From Sphingobium sp. HWE2-09 (GTDB lineage: Bacteria; Pseudomonadota; Alphaproteobacteria; Sphingomonadales; Sphingomonadaceae): a DNA stretch of 64,000 bases. Below the pieces are notes generated by a model that ran no database searches, had not been told where the DNA came from, and saw only the letters and a list, made by a program, of their open reading frames with translations. Shown in pieces: positions 38,745 to 46,983 of this stretch; positions within the stretch are counted from its first letter, which is position 1; every line of letters starts with the position of its first letter. The translations under genes and the position numbers were made by a program. The stretch spans positions 2,728,001 through 2,792,000 of the forward strand of contig NZ_JAYKZX010000003.1 in NCBI RefSeq assembly GCF_035989265.1, given 5' to 3'.

Positions 38745-39260
38745 TTAGCTGCCGTTCGGGCCGCCGCCGCCGGTCGGGCCAGCGCCGCCGCCACCCATGC
38801 CGCCAGCGCCGACCGCGCCGATATTGCCGAAAATCTCGTCGAACAGGCTGCGGTTGCGGCCCAGCGTCGGGGTCTTGTCCCCCGCTGGCGAAATGCGCGC
38901 GACCTGTTCCAGACCGATGCGATCGATGGTCGACACGTTGCCCGCGCCGTCGAAGCGGATGCGCAGCACCGTCTGTTCGACCGGCTTGGGATTGGAGAAG
39001 GCCAGAGCGCGCATTTCGCGCGACACATAATACCATTCCTGTTCGCCGAACTGCGACACGAAGCTGGGACGGCCCAGCGTCCCTTCCACCGAGGCGCGGT
39101 TGTCGATGCCCGGCTGCACCGAATCGACCAGCAGCTTATCGATCGAATAGCCCTGATGCGTGCGGACGCGCGTGCAGCCCGATGCGCCCAGCACCAGCGC
39201 GCTGAGGCCGACAGCGAGCAGGATGCGCCCGCGTGACGAATGACGGCTGAACTGACGCAT
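38745..39260 (-). CDS. bamE: Outer-membrane assembly lipoprotein BamE
   Basis: This SmpA/OmlA-family lipoprotein has 171 residues: signal peptide with lipobox ALVLGASGC, then the BamE core (VDSVQPGIDNRASVEGTLGRPSFVSQFGEQEWYYVSREM). In the BAM complex it supports outer-membrane protein insertion. The C-terminus is a Gly-rich tail (GAGGMGGGGAGPTGGGG). The start ATG follows GCAGGAGAATGTC. It is divergent from the cytochrome bc1 chaperone gene. Confidence 0.92.
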   Translation of the reverse strand: MRQFSRHSSRGRILLAVGLSALVLGASGCTRVRTHQGYSIDKLLVDSVQPGIDNRASVEGTLGRPSFVSQFGEQEWYYVSREMRALAFSNPKPVEQTVLRIRFDGAGNVSTIDRIGLEQVARISPAGDKTPTLGRNRSLFDEIFGNIGAVGAGGMGGGGAGPTGGGGPNGS

Positions 39261-39422
39261 GACATTCTCCTGCGGGGGGCGGACCCGCGAACCCAAGAAA
39301 CTGATGTCGCCATTGCATTGCGCGACGCAGCGATCAATATGGAAATGCGCAAGCCCCGGCAAGGGGCGCAAAACATCGGACGGCGTGTCGCCGGCCGATC
39401 CGTCACGAAAAGCTGTTATCCC

Positions 39423-39946
39423 ATGCCTGCCACCCCCTTTTCCTCCAGCGCCTATTCGGGCGCAGCGACCCCAAGGAGGGGCTGCGGCCGCTCTACAACG
39501 CCGTGATTCAGGAGGGGCGGCAGCCGCATTGGTATGTCGAAGGCGCGGTGCCCGACACACTGGACGGGCGGTTCGACATGATCGTCGCGATCCTGGCGCA
39601 GCTGCTGATCCGGCTGGAACAGCAGGATGGGGCGCAGGAAAGCGTGTGGCTGACCGAATTGTTCGTGGACGATATGGACGGGCAGTTGCGGCAGGAAGGC
39701 ATTGGCGATGTCGTGGTCGGCAAGCATATCGGGCGGATGATGAGCGCGCTGGGCGGACGCATCAGCGCCTATCGCGCGGCGCTGACGGGCGAGGCCGACT
39801 TCGCCGAAGCGTTGCGGCGCAATCTGTATCGCGGCGCGGCGGTCGATGACGCGGCAATCGCCCATGTCGAAACGGCGCTGCGGGCGCGCTGGACGCGGCT
39901 GGGCTGCGTGTCGCGCGATTCGCTGCTGGCGGGAGATTTTGGATGA
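39423..39946 (+). CDS. Ubiquinol-cytochrome c chaperone (CBP3-like), apparent N-terminal frameshift
   Basis: The protein is the alphaproteobacterial CBP3-type chaperone needed to assemble the cytochrome bc1 complex: RPLYNAVIQEGRQPHWYVEGAVPDTLDGRFDMI is the family core, and a coiled C-terminal region follows. The core frame continues upstream through FLQRLFGRSDPKEGL but has no start. An ATG at 39423 is in a different frame, and one additional base in the C5/T4 run (39433-39441) joins them as MPATPLFLQRLFGRSD. Without the fix, the first usable start is the GTG at 39503. It overlaps the DUF177 gene by 4 bases. Confidence 0.82.
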
Positions 39947-40485
39947 GCATCAATGCTACCCCGAATTTGGCCCCCGAATTTTCGCGGACGCACAAGGCCG
40001 ACCAGATCGGGCGGCTGGCCGAACGGCTGCATATCGCGGCGAAAGAGCCGGAGCGCGCGGCGCTCGCGCAGCGATTCGGGCTGGTGGCGCTCGACCGGCT
40101 GGAGGCCGATTATGGCGTCGCGGTGGAGGATGGCGCGATCATCGCGCGCGGGCGGGTGCGTGCGGAACTGGCGCAGCCCTGCGTCGCGACCGGGGTGGCG
40201 GTGCCAGAGACGATCGACAGCGATTTCGTGCTGCGCTTCGTGGTCGAAAGCGCGGATGCGCCGGAGGCCGAGGAGCTGGAGCTGGACGCGGAGGATTGCG
40301 ACACGATCGGCTATGACGGCCATGTCATCGACATGGGCGAAGCGGTGGCCGAGACGATGGCGCTGGCGATGACGCCCTTCCCCCGTGCGCCCGACGCCGA
40401 CGCCTATCTGAAGGAAGCGGGCGTGTTGAGCGAGGAGCAGGCGAGTCCGTTCGCCGCGCTGCTGGGATTGAAAGACAAGGAGTAA
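39943..40485 (+). CDS. DUF177 (YceD-like) protein
   Basis: This 180-residue DUF177 protein has the C-terminal LDAEDCDTIGYDGHVIDMGEAVAETMALAMTPFPRAPDA signature. Homologues are thought to act in large-ribosomal-RNA accumulation and usually precede rpmF. Here no rpmF follows. It overlaps the bc1 chaperone gene, an arrangement conserved in sphingomonads. The protein is acidic and soluble, without a signal peptide. Confidence 0.88.
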   Translation: MSINATPNLAPEFSRTHKADQIGRLAERLHIAAKEPERAALAQRFGLVALDRLEADYGVAVEDGAIIARGRVRAELAQPCVATGVAVPETIDSDFVLRFVVESADAPEAEELELDAEDCDTIGYDGHVIDMGEAVAETMALAMTPFPRAPDADAYLKEAGVLSEEQASPFAALLGLKDKE

Positions 40486-40489
40486 CGCC

Positions 40490-41023
40490 GTGCGTAGCGC
40501 GTTGCTGATCGTGGCTCTGGCATTAGGGGGCACTGCCGACGCGCAGGCCAAGCCCCTAATCGGCGAGGATGTGGCGCGGGTTGCGTGGGACATGGCGGAG
40601 AACAGGGCGCAGTGCGCGCCGCTGGCGTTGCTGTCCGACGGCGGCGTGCGGGGCAAGGCGCGGGCGGCGCAGTTCAGCGGCGGCTGGGCGGTGGCGTTCG
40701 ACCTGCCCGGCGTGCGCAGCGCCTATGGCTTTGCCGGGCCGGGGATCATTACGATCGACAGTGAGCCGGATGCGGCGCAGCGGGCGCGGTTGGCGAAGCA
40801 ATGGCCGCACAGGCGCAATTTGCCCGCCCTGCCCGGTCCCGGCTTTGCGGGCTATGGGCTGGTCGGCGCAGAACCCTATCCTGCCGCCAATCCGCAGGGC
40901 AAAGGATTGCAATCGCTCGCCTATCTGCGGATCGGCGGGCAGCGTTGCACCTATAATGTGTGGAGCCGGATCAGCCGGGCGCATCTGGAAACGCTGCTCG
41001 ACAATCTGCGCGTGCAGGATTGA
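40490..41023 (+). CDS. Secreted hypothetical protein
   Basis: This 177-residue protein with a signal peptide (LLIVALALGGTADAQAKP) starts at GTG after AAGGAGTAACGCC and lies 4 bases after the DUF177 gene. Visible features are a Gly/Ala-rich body and two cysteines, in RAQCAPL and GQRCTYN, that may pair in the periplasm. I do not recognise a family. It may be cotranscribed with DUF177. Confidence 0.7.
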   Translation: MRSALLIVALALGGTADAQAKPLIGEDVARVAWDMAENRAQCAPLALLSDGGVRGKARAAQFSGGWAVAFDLPGVRSAYGFAGPGIITIDSEPDAAQRARLAKQWPHRRNLPALPGPGFAGYGLVGAEPYPAANPQGKGLQSLAYLRIGGQRCTYNVWSRISRAHLETLLDNLRVQD

Positions 41024-41036
41024 CGTAGCCAAGTCT

Positions 41037-41051
41037 GTTTCCCTTTCGTTC
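41037..41051 (+). promoter_or_regulatory. LexA-type SOS box near dinB (one mismatch)
   Basis: GTTT-CCCTTTC-GTTC fits the alphaproteobacterial LexA site GTTC-N7-GTTC with one mismatch in the first half-site. It lies 22 bases upstream of the dinB ATG. dinB is a classical SOS gene, so the assignment is plausible. Confidence 0.65.
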
Positions 41052-41073
41052 CTGATTATGGCATAGGCGGCGC

Positions 41074-42162
41074 ATGGACGCCTCGCCGCCGCCGCTGCGC
41101 AAGATCATCCATGTCGACATGGACGCCTTTTACGCGTCGGTGGAGCAGCGCGACGATCCGGCGCTGCGCGGCCTGCCGATCGCGGTGGGCGGCGGCGGGC
41201 CGCGCGGGGTGGTGGCGACATGCAGTTACGAGGCGCGCACGTTCGGCGTGCGATCCGCCATGCCGGGCGCGCGGGCGCGGCGGCTGTGCCCTGACCTCAT
41301 CTTCGTCAAACCCCGGTTCGAGGTGTATCGCGCGGTGTCGGGCCAGGTGCGGGAGATTTTCAGCCGCTTTACCGACATCGTTCAGCCGCTCTCGCTGGAC
41401 GAAGCCTATCTTGACGTGACGGTGAACAAGCCGGGCATCGCGTCGGCGACGCAGGTGGCGCAGGAGATACGGCGGATGATCCGGGAGGAGACGGGGCTGA
41501 CCGCGTCGGCCGGCGTGTCCTACAACAAGCTGATCGCCAAGCTGGCGTCGGACCAGAACAAGCCCGATGGCGTGTGCGTGGTGCGGCCAAGCGAAGGAGC
41601 GGCCTTCATCGCGGCGATGCCGGTGCGGCGCATCCATGGGGTGGGACCGGTGACGGCCAAGCGGATGCAGGCGTTGGGGATCGAGACGGGCGCGGATTTA
41701 CGCGCGCGCGACATGCGGTTCCTGCAGGCGCATTTCGGCAGTTCGGCGGACTATTATTATCGCGCCGCGCGGGCGCAAGACGACCGGCCGGTGCGCGAGC
41801 GCGAGGGGCGCAAGTCGGTGAGCGTGGAGGACACGTTTTTCGACGATCTGATCGAGGAAGCGGCGCTGGTGGCGGAGATGGAGCGGATCGCGGCGTCGCT
41901 ATGGACCCGGATCGAGAAGGCGCAGGCCTGGGGCCGGACGGTGGTGTTGAAGGTGAAGTTCGCCGATTTCCGCATCATTACCCGGTCGCGCAGCTTTTCC
42001 GCGCCGGTGCGATCGGCCGAGCAGCTGGCGCAGGCGGGGCGGGAATTGCTGGTCGCCCAGTTGCCGCTGCGCATGGGCGCGCGGTTGCTGGGTTTGGGGG
42101 TGCATAATCTGGAGGGGGAGGAAGAGGAAGGCGGGGGCGGGCAGCTGGCGCTGGGGTTGTAG
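41074..42162 (+). CDS. dinB: DNA polymerase IV
   Basis: This Y-family translesion polymerase (362 aa) has catalytic residues in IIHVDMDAFYASVEQ and SLDEAYLD (near 107). Palm/fingers motifs PIAVGGGGPRGVVATCSYEAR and ASAGVSYNKLIAKLASD and the HhH region VRRIHGVGPVTAKRM are also present. The C-terminus GGGQLALGL is a beta-clamp-binding motif. An SOS-type box lies just upstream. It is a single gene downstream of the DUF177 cluster. Confidence 0.95.
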   Translation: MDASPPPLRKIIHVDMDAFYASVEQRDDPALRGLPIAVGGGGPRGVVATCSYEARTFGVRSAMPGARARRLCPDLIFVKPRFEVYRAVSGQVREIFSRFTDIVQPLSLDEAYLDVTVNKPGIASATQVAQEIRRMIREETGLTASAGVSYNKLIAKLASDQNKPDGVCVVRPSEGAAFIAAMPVRRIHGVGPVTAKRMQALGIETGADLRARDMRFLQAHFGSSADYYYRAARAQDDRPVREREGRKSVSVEDTFFDDLIEEAALVAEMERIAASLWTRIEKAQAWGRTVVLKVKFADFRIITRSRSFSAPVRSAEQLAQAGRELLVAQLPLRMGARLLGLGVHNLEGEEEEGGGGQLALGL

Positions 42163-42180
42163 GCGCGCCCGGGTGGCGCG

Positions 42181-42232
42181 CCCCCTCCACCACCGCCTGC
42201 GGCGGCGGTCCCCCTCCCCGTTCCGGGGAGGA
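42181..42232. repeat. GC-rich hairpin repeat (family 2)
   Basis: CACCGCC-tgcg-GGCGGCGGT and CCTCCCCG-ttc-CGGGGAGG lie side by side between the convergent dinB and DUF1134 genes. This is the same layout as the element at 6976-7028, where the second hairpin is also directly followed by an AT-containing gene end. Confidence 0.75.
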
Positions 42233-43051
42233 TTAGAAAGGCAGCCACTGTCGCTTTTCGGAGAATTTCATGTAACCGGCGTTGACGCCCAGGCGATAGC
42301 CGACGCCCAGGCGGATCGGGATCAGCACGACATTGCCCCAACGCAGATAGGAGGCGGTAAAGCCACCGACGAGATAGGCGGTGCCCTCCGCCGCGGGGAA
42401 ACGGTGGTAGAGATCCTGCGTGTCGTAGAGATTATAGACGAGGACGAAGGTGTTGGCCGCATTCCCGCCGACGTCGAAGCCGATCGACGGGCCGGTCCAA
42501 TAGACTTCGCGCTTGCCCTCAATCTTGTGGTTGAGCGTGCCCGATCCGTAGCGCAGGCCGACGACAAAGGCGCCCGATGCTTCGCGCCCGGCGATATAGG
42601 CGTTGGGGCGGCCCTGATCTTTCAGCACTTTTTCGATAAGGCCCGCCAGCCCCTCCGCGCCCTTGCCGAACACGCCTTCGGCCGCGCCGATCAGATCGTC
42701 TTCCTGATAGGATTCGGCGGGCGTGGGGGCGGCGGGTGGCGAATTGGGCGTGACCGGCGCGCCGGTTGCGGTGTTGCCACCGATGCTGGCGGCGGGCGGT
42801 TCATAGGGCGCGACGCCGGGATTGACGTTCCCCTGCGCACGGGGCGGTGCGCTGGCGTCGACGCCCGGATCGGTGGGGGTGCGATCGGCAGGCGGCGGCG
42901 GGGCGAGATCGGAATCGATCGCGGTATTGGGATCGATCGTCCTGACCTGCGCCGACGCGGCGAGCGGGGTCAGCGCCATGCCGGTCAGCGCCACGATCAG
43001 CGCGGTTGCGCGGGTGATGCGCCCGCCCCTATGCCCTTCGATGCCGATCAT
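42233..43051 (-). CDS. DUF1134 secreted protein
   Basis: This 272-residue protein has a signal peptide (ITRATALIVALTGMALTPLAASAQV) and a Pro-rich region (about 40-125). The DUF1134 domain (EDDLIGAAEGVFGKGAEGLAGLIEKVLKDQG... YWTGPSIGFDVGGNAANTFVLVYNLYD) resembles YSC84-like periplasmic proteins. The start is the ATG after GGGGAGTAACGGGC. The function is unknown. The family is common in alphaproteobacteria. Confidence 0.88.
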   Translation of the reverse strand: MIGIEGHRGGRITRATALIVALTGMALTPLAASAQVRTIDPNTAIDSDLAPPPPADRTPTDPGVDASAPPRAQGNVNPGVAPYEPPAASIGGNTATGAPVTPNSPPAAPTPAESYQEDDLIGAAEGVFGKGAEGLAGLIEKVLKDQGRPNAYIAGREASGAFVVGLRYGSGTLNHKIEGKREVYWTGPSIGFDVGGNAANTFVLVYNLYDTQDLYHRFPAAEGTAYLVGGFTASYLRWGNVVLIPIRLGVGYRLGVNAGYMKFSEKRQWLPF

Positions 43052-43271
43052 GCCCGTTACTCCCCGAAAAACCCGCTTCATAGCCATGGTGCGGCTGTGC
43101 GACCAGCAAGCTGAAACGACAATGAACGAACGGCGACCTGAGTCGATTCCGCGCCGGAACGAAAGATAAATCGTCGCGAAAATTCGTGATACAGGCCGTT
43201 GCCATGCTGCAAAGCCCTCGCTATAGCCCCTGCCAGCCATTGCTGACCTAAATAGGTGAGTGATTTCGTGC

Positions 43272-43363
43272 GGAGACGTGGGTGAGTGGCTGAAACCAGC
43301 GGTTTGCTAAACCGTCGTAGCCTGAATGGGCTACCGAGGGTTCGAATCCCTCCGTCTCCGCCA
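43272..43363 (+). tRNA. tRNA-Ser (GCT anticodon)
   Basis: A complete cloverleaf is visible: acceptor arm GGAGACG (43272-43278) pairs with CGTCTCC (43353-43359). The anticodon loop TTGCTAA gives GCT, a long variable arm (TAGCCTGAATGGGCTA) is typical of tRNA-Ser, and the T-arm is GAGGGTTCGAATCCCTC. CCA is encoded at 43361-43363. Its 3' end is the integration site of the island that follows. Confidence 0.97.
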
Positions 43364-43368
43364 ATTTT
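43349..43368 (+). other. Attachment site attL (tRNA-Ser 3' end)
   Basis: Left copy of the 20-base direct repeat CCTCCGTCTCCGCCAATTTT, comprising the last 12 bases of the tRNA, its CCA and five further bases. The matching copy is at 51179-51198. The flanking bases differ between copies (C before this one, G before the other), so the repeat is no longer than 20. Confidence 0.9.
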
Positions 43369-43583
43369 TCTCCTATGCTGTTGAAATGCGTTGGTTTTGT
43401 GGCGCCCGCCGAGGAAAAGCCCACAACCAGCCCCACATACGTCAAATGATGGTTAAACGGGCTTTACCGGTTTGCCCGATTCGACCGGCTATCGATTCAC
43501 CGTGTCAAGGACCACTTGCACTGTCGGTAACTTTCATGCTTTTAATGGACTGGACAGCAAATCACTTTTTTGCTAGCGCAAAT

Positions 43584-43598
43584 GTTCTCTTTTTGTTC
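43584..43598 (+). promoter_or_regulatory. Exact alphaproteobacterial LexA SOS box upstream of the darG-darT pair
   Basis: GTTC-TCTTTTT-GTTC matches the LexA consensus GTTC-N7-GTTC exactly, and lies 73 bases before the macro-domain gene. A TTGCAC/TTTTAA pair about 18 bases apart just upstream could be the promoter. The site would place the toxin-antitoxin module under SOS control. Chance occurrence cannot be excluded from one site, but the fit is exact. Confidence 0.75.
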
Positions 43599-43615
43599 TC
43601 ATTGAGGAGGCGAGT

Positions 43616-43663
43616 ATGACCAATGTCCCCCGTCAGCCCTCGATAGGAAATGGCAAATGCTAA
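43616..43663 (+). CDS. Possible 15-codon leader ORF before the macro-domain gene
   Basis: ATG at 43616 has an AGGAGG ribosome-binding site (CATTGAGGAGGCGAGT) and encodes MTNVPRQPSIGNGKC before TAA at 43661. The TAA lies 4 bases after the darG-like ATG (43657), so translation of the leader could be coupled to the antitoxin gene. The strong ribosome-binding site argues that it is translated, but the peptide may be only a coupling device. Confidence 0.35.
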   Translation: MTNVPRQPSIGNGKC

Positions 43664-44568
43664 TCTATCGCAGAACGAGCATTTTCGAGTCGCCTGCGCA
43701 AACGCTGGTCAACACTGTTAATTGCGTTGGCGTGATGGGAAAGGGCTTGGCCCACGCTTTTAAGCAGCGTGAGCCTGATATGTTTCGCGCATATAAGCGC
43801 ATATGCGACCAGCAAGCTTTGGTTCCCGGAAAGCTTTGGCTTTGGCGTGGGCAAGATAGCTGGGTACTGAATTTCCCCACAAAAACGCATTGGCGCAACC
43901 CTTCTAAGCTCGAATGGATAGAGCAGGGTTTGGCTAAATTCGTGTCTGCCTATGCGGATCAAGGGATTACGGAAATCTCTTTCCCTCAGCTTGGCTGTGG
44001 CAATGGTAACTTAGATTGGAACGATGTTCGTCCAATCATGGAGCATCATCTTTCTCAAGTATCCATTCCGGTTTACATCCACGATTATACCGTAGATGTA
44101 GGCTTGCCTGAGCATCTAGAACCAGTAGCTGCTGCCCTCAAAAAAGACAGGGTACATAGCAATAGTTTTGATGGTTTTATGGCCTCGATTGGACAAGCTC
44201 TAAGCGTGTCAAAGGGCGAGTTAACAACCTTAGATTCTTTGGCACCTTTTCGCGCTTGGTTAAGAGAAGACAAAGGCTTGTCTATTGAGACTGAGACTAA
44301 AAGTTGCATTATCGAAGAGGATGACCTTCGAGGTGTTTGGCTTGACCTTCAAAGCGGATTAGTCACCAAACGCAAAGCGGGGTGGTCTATAAGCACGGGC
44401 GCAGAACCGCTGCTTTCGTTGCTTAGCGTTTTGCCTAATCTTCGGCCGGTGGAAATTCAACGGGCAGGCCAACCTGAACCAGAATTTGCTATCGAACCTA
44501 GGCCAGAAGCCCGAGGCGTAGCTTCGACCGGCCAGACAAGCGAGCAGCACGAATTGGCATGGCACTAA
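43657..44568 (+). CDS. DarG-like macro-domain antitoxin (DNA ADP-ribosylglycohydrolase)
   Basis: This 303-residue protein has an N-terminal DarG-type macro domain: NTVNCVGVMGKGLAHAFKQ (19-37), NFPTKTHWRNPSK (72-84, with Lys76 in the position of the catalytic lysine of DarG) and PQLGCGNGNLDW (110-121). Residues about 155-303 are an extra C-terminal region of no family I can name. It probably removes ADP-ribose from DNA and neutralises the neighbouring DarT-like toxin, whose start overlaps the last 10 bases. In most known darTG loci the toxin gene comes first, so the order here is reversed. Confidence 0.88.
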   Translation: MLIYRRTSIFESPAQTLVNTVNCVGVMGKGLAHAFKQREPDMFRAYKRICDQQALVPGKLWLWRGQDSWVLNFPTKTHWRNPSKLEWIEQGLAKFVSAYADQGITEISFPQLGCGNGNLDWNDVRPIMEHHLSQVSIPVYIHDYTVDVGLPEHLEPVAAALKKDRVHSNSFDGFMASIGQALSVSKGELTTLDSLAPFRAWLREDKGLSIETETKSCIIEEDDLRGVWLDLQSGLVTKRKAGWSISTGAEPLLSLLSVLPNLRPVEIQRAGQPEPEFAIEPRPEARGVASTGQTSEQHELAWH

Positions 44569-45545
44569 GCGTTGCTTTCGTTGATGCGCATATAAAAAGC
44601 TGGCAAACTCGTCTAACCAGTGATTTCTATGCGCATCGTAAACATTGGCCAGCCTATCTATTCCATCACGCTCCTCTAGAAAATGCTGTAGCCATACTTC
44701 GGGATGGTTACTTGCGGTCGCGCAATGATGCGCTAAATCTTCGCCCAAGAGACGTAGCAGCACCGGGAGTGATTGACGCTCGGGATCATGCACACGGACA
44801 TGTTCGCCTGTATTTTCGACCTAAAACGCCTACCCAATGGCATATTGAAGGCATCAGGAAAGCAGGCGAATGCAACTATGGCGACGCCACACATGCCGCG
44901 GTCCTAGTGATGTTCCTTCTCGATGCCCGAACTGTTTTAACCGAACCTAATATCATGTTCTCTGATAAGAACATGCAGTTAGCTGAGACAAATCCTGGCA
45001 GTGATGAAGCGTATTTTTCTCAGATACCTTTTATGAAGGTGTTTTCAGAAGGCAGAACGGGTGGCGACCGATCATTTACGGATGCACGTTGCGCTGAGGT
45101 ATTAGCAAATTCTCCTCTCAATTTAGGAGGGTGCCTTAAAGCTATCTGCCTTAGATCAGAACCAGAACGAGAGACATTACTCCACCTACTTGGTGATCAG
45201 CGACGCCAGTGGGAGTCCTATTGCCATGTTTCTGACACATTAAGAGTGTTCCAGAAGGATTATACTTTTTTACAAGAGTTAAGACTAACAAACGAAGGTG
45301 TTATATTTAGGCTTAATCCGCGACAAGATAGACAGAACATTGCAGTTAGAATAGATGTTTGGGATAGTGCTGGCAAACATGTGATTGACTTTGTTAACGA
45401 ATCACACTCAGCGCAGCCGGAAAATCCATCTTCTAGCTGGATTTGGCGGAAGAAGCTTAAAGATGATATTTATAGTGTTAAAGTTTACCTAGAGAACACA
45501 TTATCTTACGAAAATACTATCTTGCTAGGAGACAGTCTTTTCTAG
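44559..45545 (+). CDS. DarT-like DNA ADP-ribosyltransferase toxin with C-terminal extension
   Basis: The N-terminal part of this 328-residue protein has the DUF4433/DarT pattern: FHHAPLENAVAILRDGYLRSR (35-55), RLYFRPKTPTQW (83-94) and AEVLANSPL with Glu180 as the likely catalytic glutamate. Known DarT enzymes use NAD to ADP-ribosylate thymidine or guanosine bases in single-stranded DNA. Canonical DarT ends near 210-220 residues; the remaining 110 residues here are beta-rich (IFRLNPRQDRQNIAVRIDVWDSAG...) and may be a targeting or sensing domain. The base target cannot be read from sequence. The last 29 bases overlap the convergent recombinase gene. Confidence 0.85.
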   Translation: MALSVAFVDAHIKSWQTRLTSDFYAHRKHWPAYLFHHAPLENAVAILRDGYLRSRNDALNLRPRDVAAPGVIDARDHAHGHVRLYFRPKTPTQWHIEGIRKAGECNYGDATHAAVLVMFLLDARTVLTEPNIMFSDKNMQLAETNPGSDEAYFSQIPFMKVFSEGRTGGDRSFTDARCAEVLANSPLNLGGCLKAICLRSEPERETLLHLLGDQRRQWESYCHVSDTLRVFQKDYTFLQELRLTNEGVIFRLNPRQDRQNIAVRIDVWDSAGKHVIDFVNESHSAQPENPSSSWIWRKKLKDDIYSVKVYLENTLSYENTILLGDSLF

Positions 45546-46128
45546 TTGCGCTAATGGCTGCGCAATACCGCTTAACAGTCGCATCCGACAATCCGAACTG
45601 CGCCGCTGTCTTGCTGATGCTAGCCTTATTGTCCTTACGCCATTGAGCGACATAGGCAGCATCAGCAGCGGACGGGCGGCCTAAGCTTACCTTACCCCTA
45701 TGGGTGCGCCCGGTAGCCGCCAGAGAAGCCCTAGCAGCCTCCCTTCCTGCATCGCACCGCTCCTTGATCCTGTTGCGCTCCATATCCGCGATTTGGGCCA
45801 GAACAGCTACGATCAATTCCCCTACCCCCTTGCCGATAGGACCAAGGCCCAGAACGTCTACGGTGACACCCTTGGCGATGAGCTTTCGCACGGTAGCTTG
45901 TATATCAAGAGCATCCCTCCCCAGCCTATCAATGGCGGCGATATGCACCACATCACCTTCGCGGGCATACGCGAGCAGGGCAGCGAAGCCCGGTCGATCA
46001 GCAGCGAGGATTGCACCTGACACGCCTTCATCCAGAAACTCTTTAACGAACGGTCCCGGCAGGGATGCACGTTGAGCGTCGATGGTCTGCGTATCGGTTG
46101 AACAACGCAGGTAGGCCAGCTTCGACAT
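45517..46128 (-). CDS. Serine recombinase (resolvase/invertase family)
   Basis: This 203-residue site-specific recombinase has a catalytic Ser in LAYLRCSTDTQT (Ser10), the resolvase core (IAAIDRLGRDALDIQ), and the helix E region (IAVLAQIADMERNRIKERCDAGREAAR). A C-terminal HTH is visible (SISKTAAQFGLSDATVKRYC). It may resolve or invert DNA within the island. Its 3' end overlaps the DarT-like gene by 29 bases. The 270-base stretch upstream holds candidate subsites (an inverted AGATAT-N8-GTATCT-like pair near 46148-46200). Confidence 0.9.
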   Translation of the reverse strand: MSKLAYLRCSTDTQTIDAQRASLPGPFVKEFLDEGVSGAILAADRPGFAALLAYAREGDVVHIAAIDRLGRDALDIQATVRKLIAKGVTVDVLGLGPIGKGVGELIVAVLAQIADMERNRIKERCDAGREAARASLAATGRTHRGKVSLGRPSAADAAYVAQWRKDNKASISKTAAQFGLSDATVKRYCAAISATRKDCLLAR

Positions 46129-46398
46129 TAGAACCCCTTCGACTCGCTCATAAGATATACATAGGATATTGAGCTAGATCAGATATTCAAGAGGGTATCT
46201 AATAAGCCATGCTAGATGCCGGGTAATAGGATAGCCCAGCACTTAGAACATCTGAGCTAGGTTCGCTCGGTAGTGGTTGGGGTTAGGAAGTCCTAGTAGA
46301 AGGGAGGAACGCCGACTCCTTTGGATTCACAGGGCTATCGACCCCTAACCCAAAGCTCACAGAGCATGCATTGCCACCATTTTCCGTTGCAGAGCCGC

Positions 46399-46983
46399 TC
46401 ATAGCCCGCCTGACAGCAAGGATTGGCCCTTTGCAACGGCAGCAAGCCAAGCAGCAGCAACTAATGCTAATAATGCAGCATCACCCATCGCTTCATTCTG
46501 CTCTTCGCTATCCTGTTCCGACCTCCCCCTATGCTTAGGCATTACGGCTATATAATCTTTAAGGACCAGTTCTGCGTTTAACGTAAGAAATACAAATGAT
46601 GTGCCCCAGTATATCGCTGACGCGGTCGATACCGACCCATCCTTTAGATGATGGAAAATGATTTTTTCTGCTTTAAATACTAGAGAAACTAGAAACATGG
46701 ACAGACTAGCGAATATTACCGATCCGAAGCAGCCAGACAGACGCGATAAGGAGTAGGTAAACCTTGCCAGCAGTGCGGCCGTCACCGAAATACCTATGAA
46801 GGCCGCAATGGCGATTAAATAATTTGATGATACCACGGGCGCGTTTGGGTTGAGGGGTGAGAAGCCCGGTCCACTTTGTCCAGCAGACGCTATCAATGCA
46901 CCTATGCCCGTTGCACAGCTAATGCCGCCGAATACCACGGCCATTGGGTTGTTGCTGAATTCGGCCTTAACTCGCTGCCACAT
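46399..46983 (-). CDS. Membrane protein of unknown function
   Basis: 194 residues from the ATG after GGGAGGATGCAAAA. Four to five membrane helices are visible: NPMAVVFGGISCATGIGALI, LIAIAAFIGISVTAALLARF, GSVIFASLSMFLVSLVF and ASAIYWGTSFVFLTLN, with a soluble charged loop (MPKHRGRSEQDSEEQNEA) near the C-terminus followed by ALLALVAAAWLAAVA. I do not recognise a family. In the island it could be a membrane effector for one of its systems or simple cargo; there is no direct evidence either way. Confidence 0.6.
   Translation of the reverse strand: MWQRVKAEFSNNPMAVVFGGISCATGIGALIASAGQSGPGFSPLNPNAPVVSSNYLIAIAAFIGISVTAALLARFTYSLSRLSGCFGSVIFASLSMFLVSLVFKAEKIIFHHLKDGSVSTASAIYWGTSFVFLTLNAELVLKDYIAVMPKHRGRSEQDSEEQNEAMGDAALLALVAAAWLAAVAKGQSLLSGGL

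Noticed and set aside
43326..43619. Open frame starting within the tRNA-Ser gene and reading toward the island
   Set aside because: It begins inside the tRNA, has no ribosome-binding site and no motifs; the region is the island left end.
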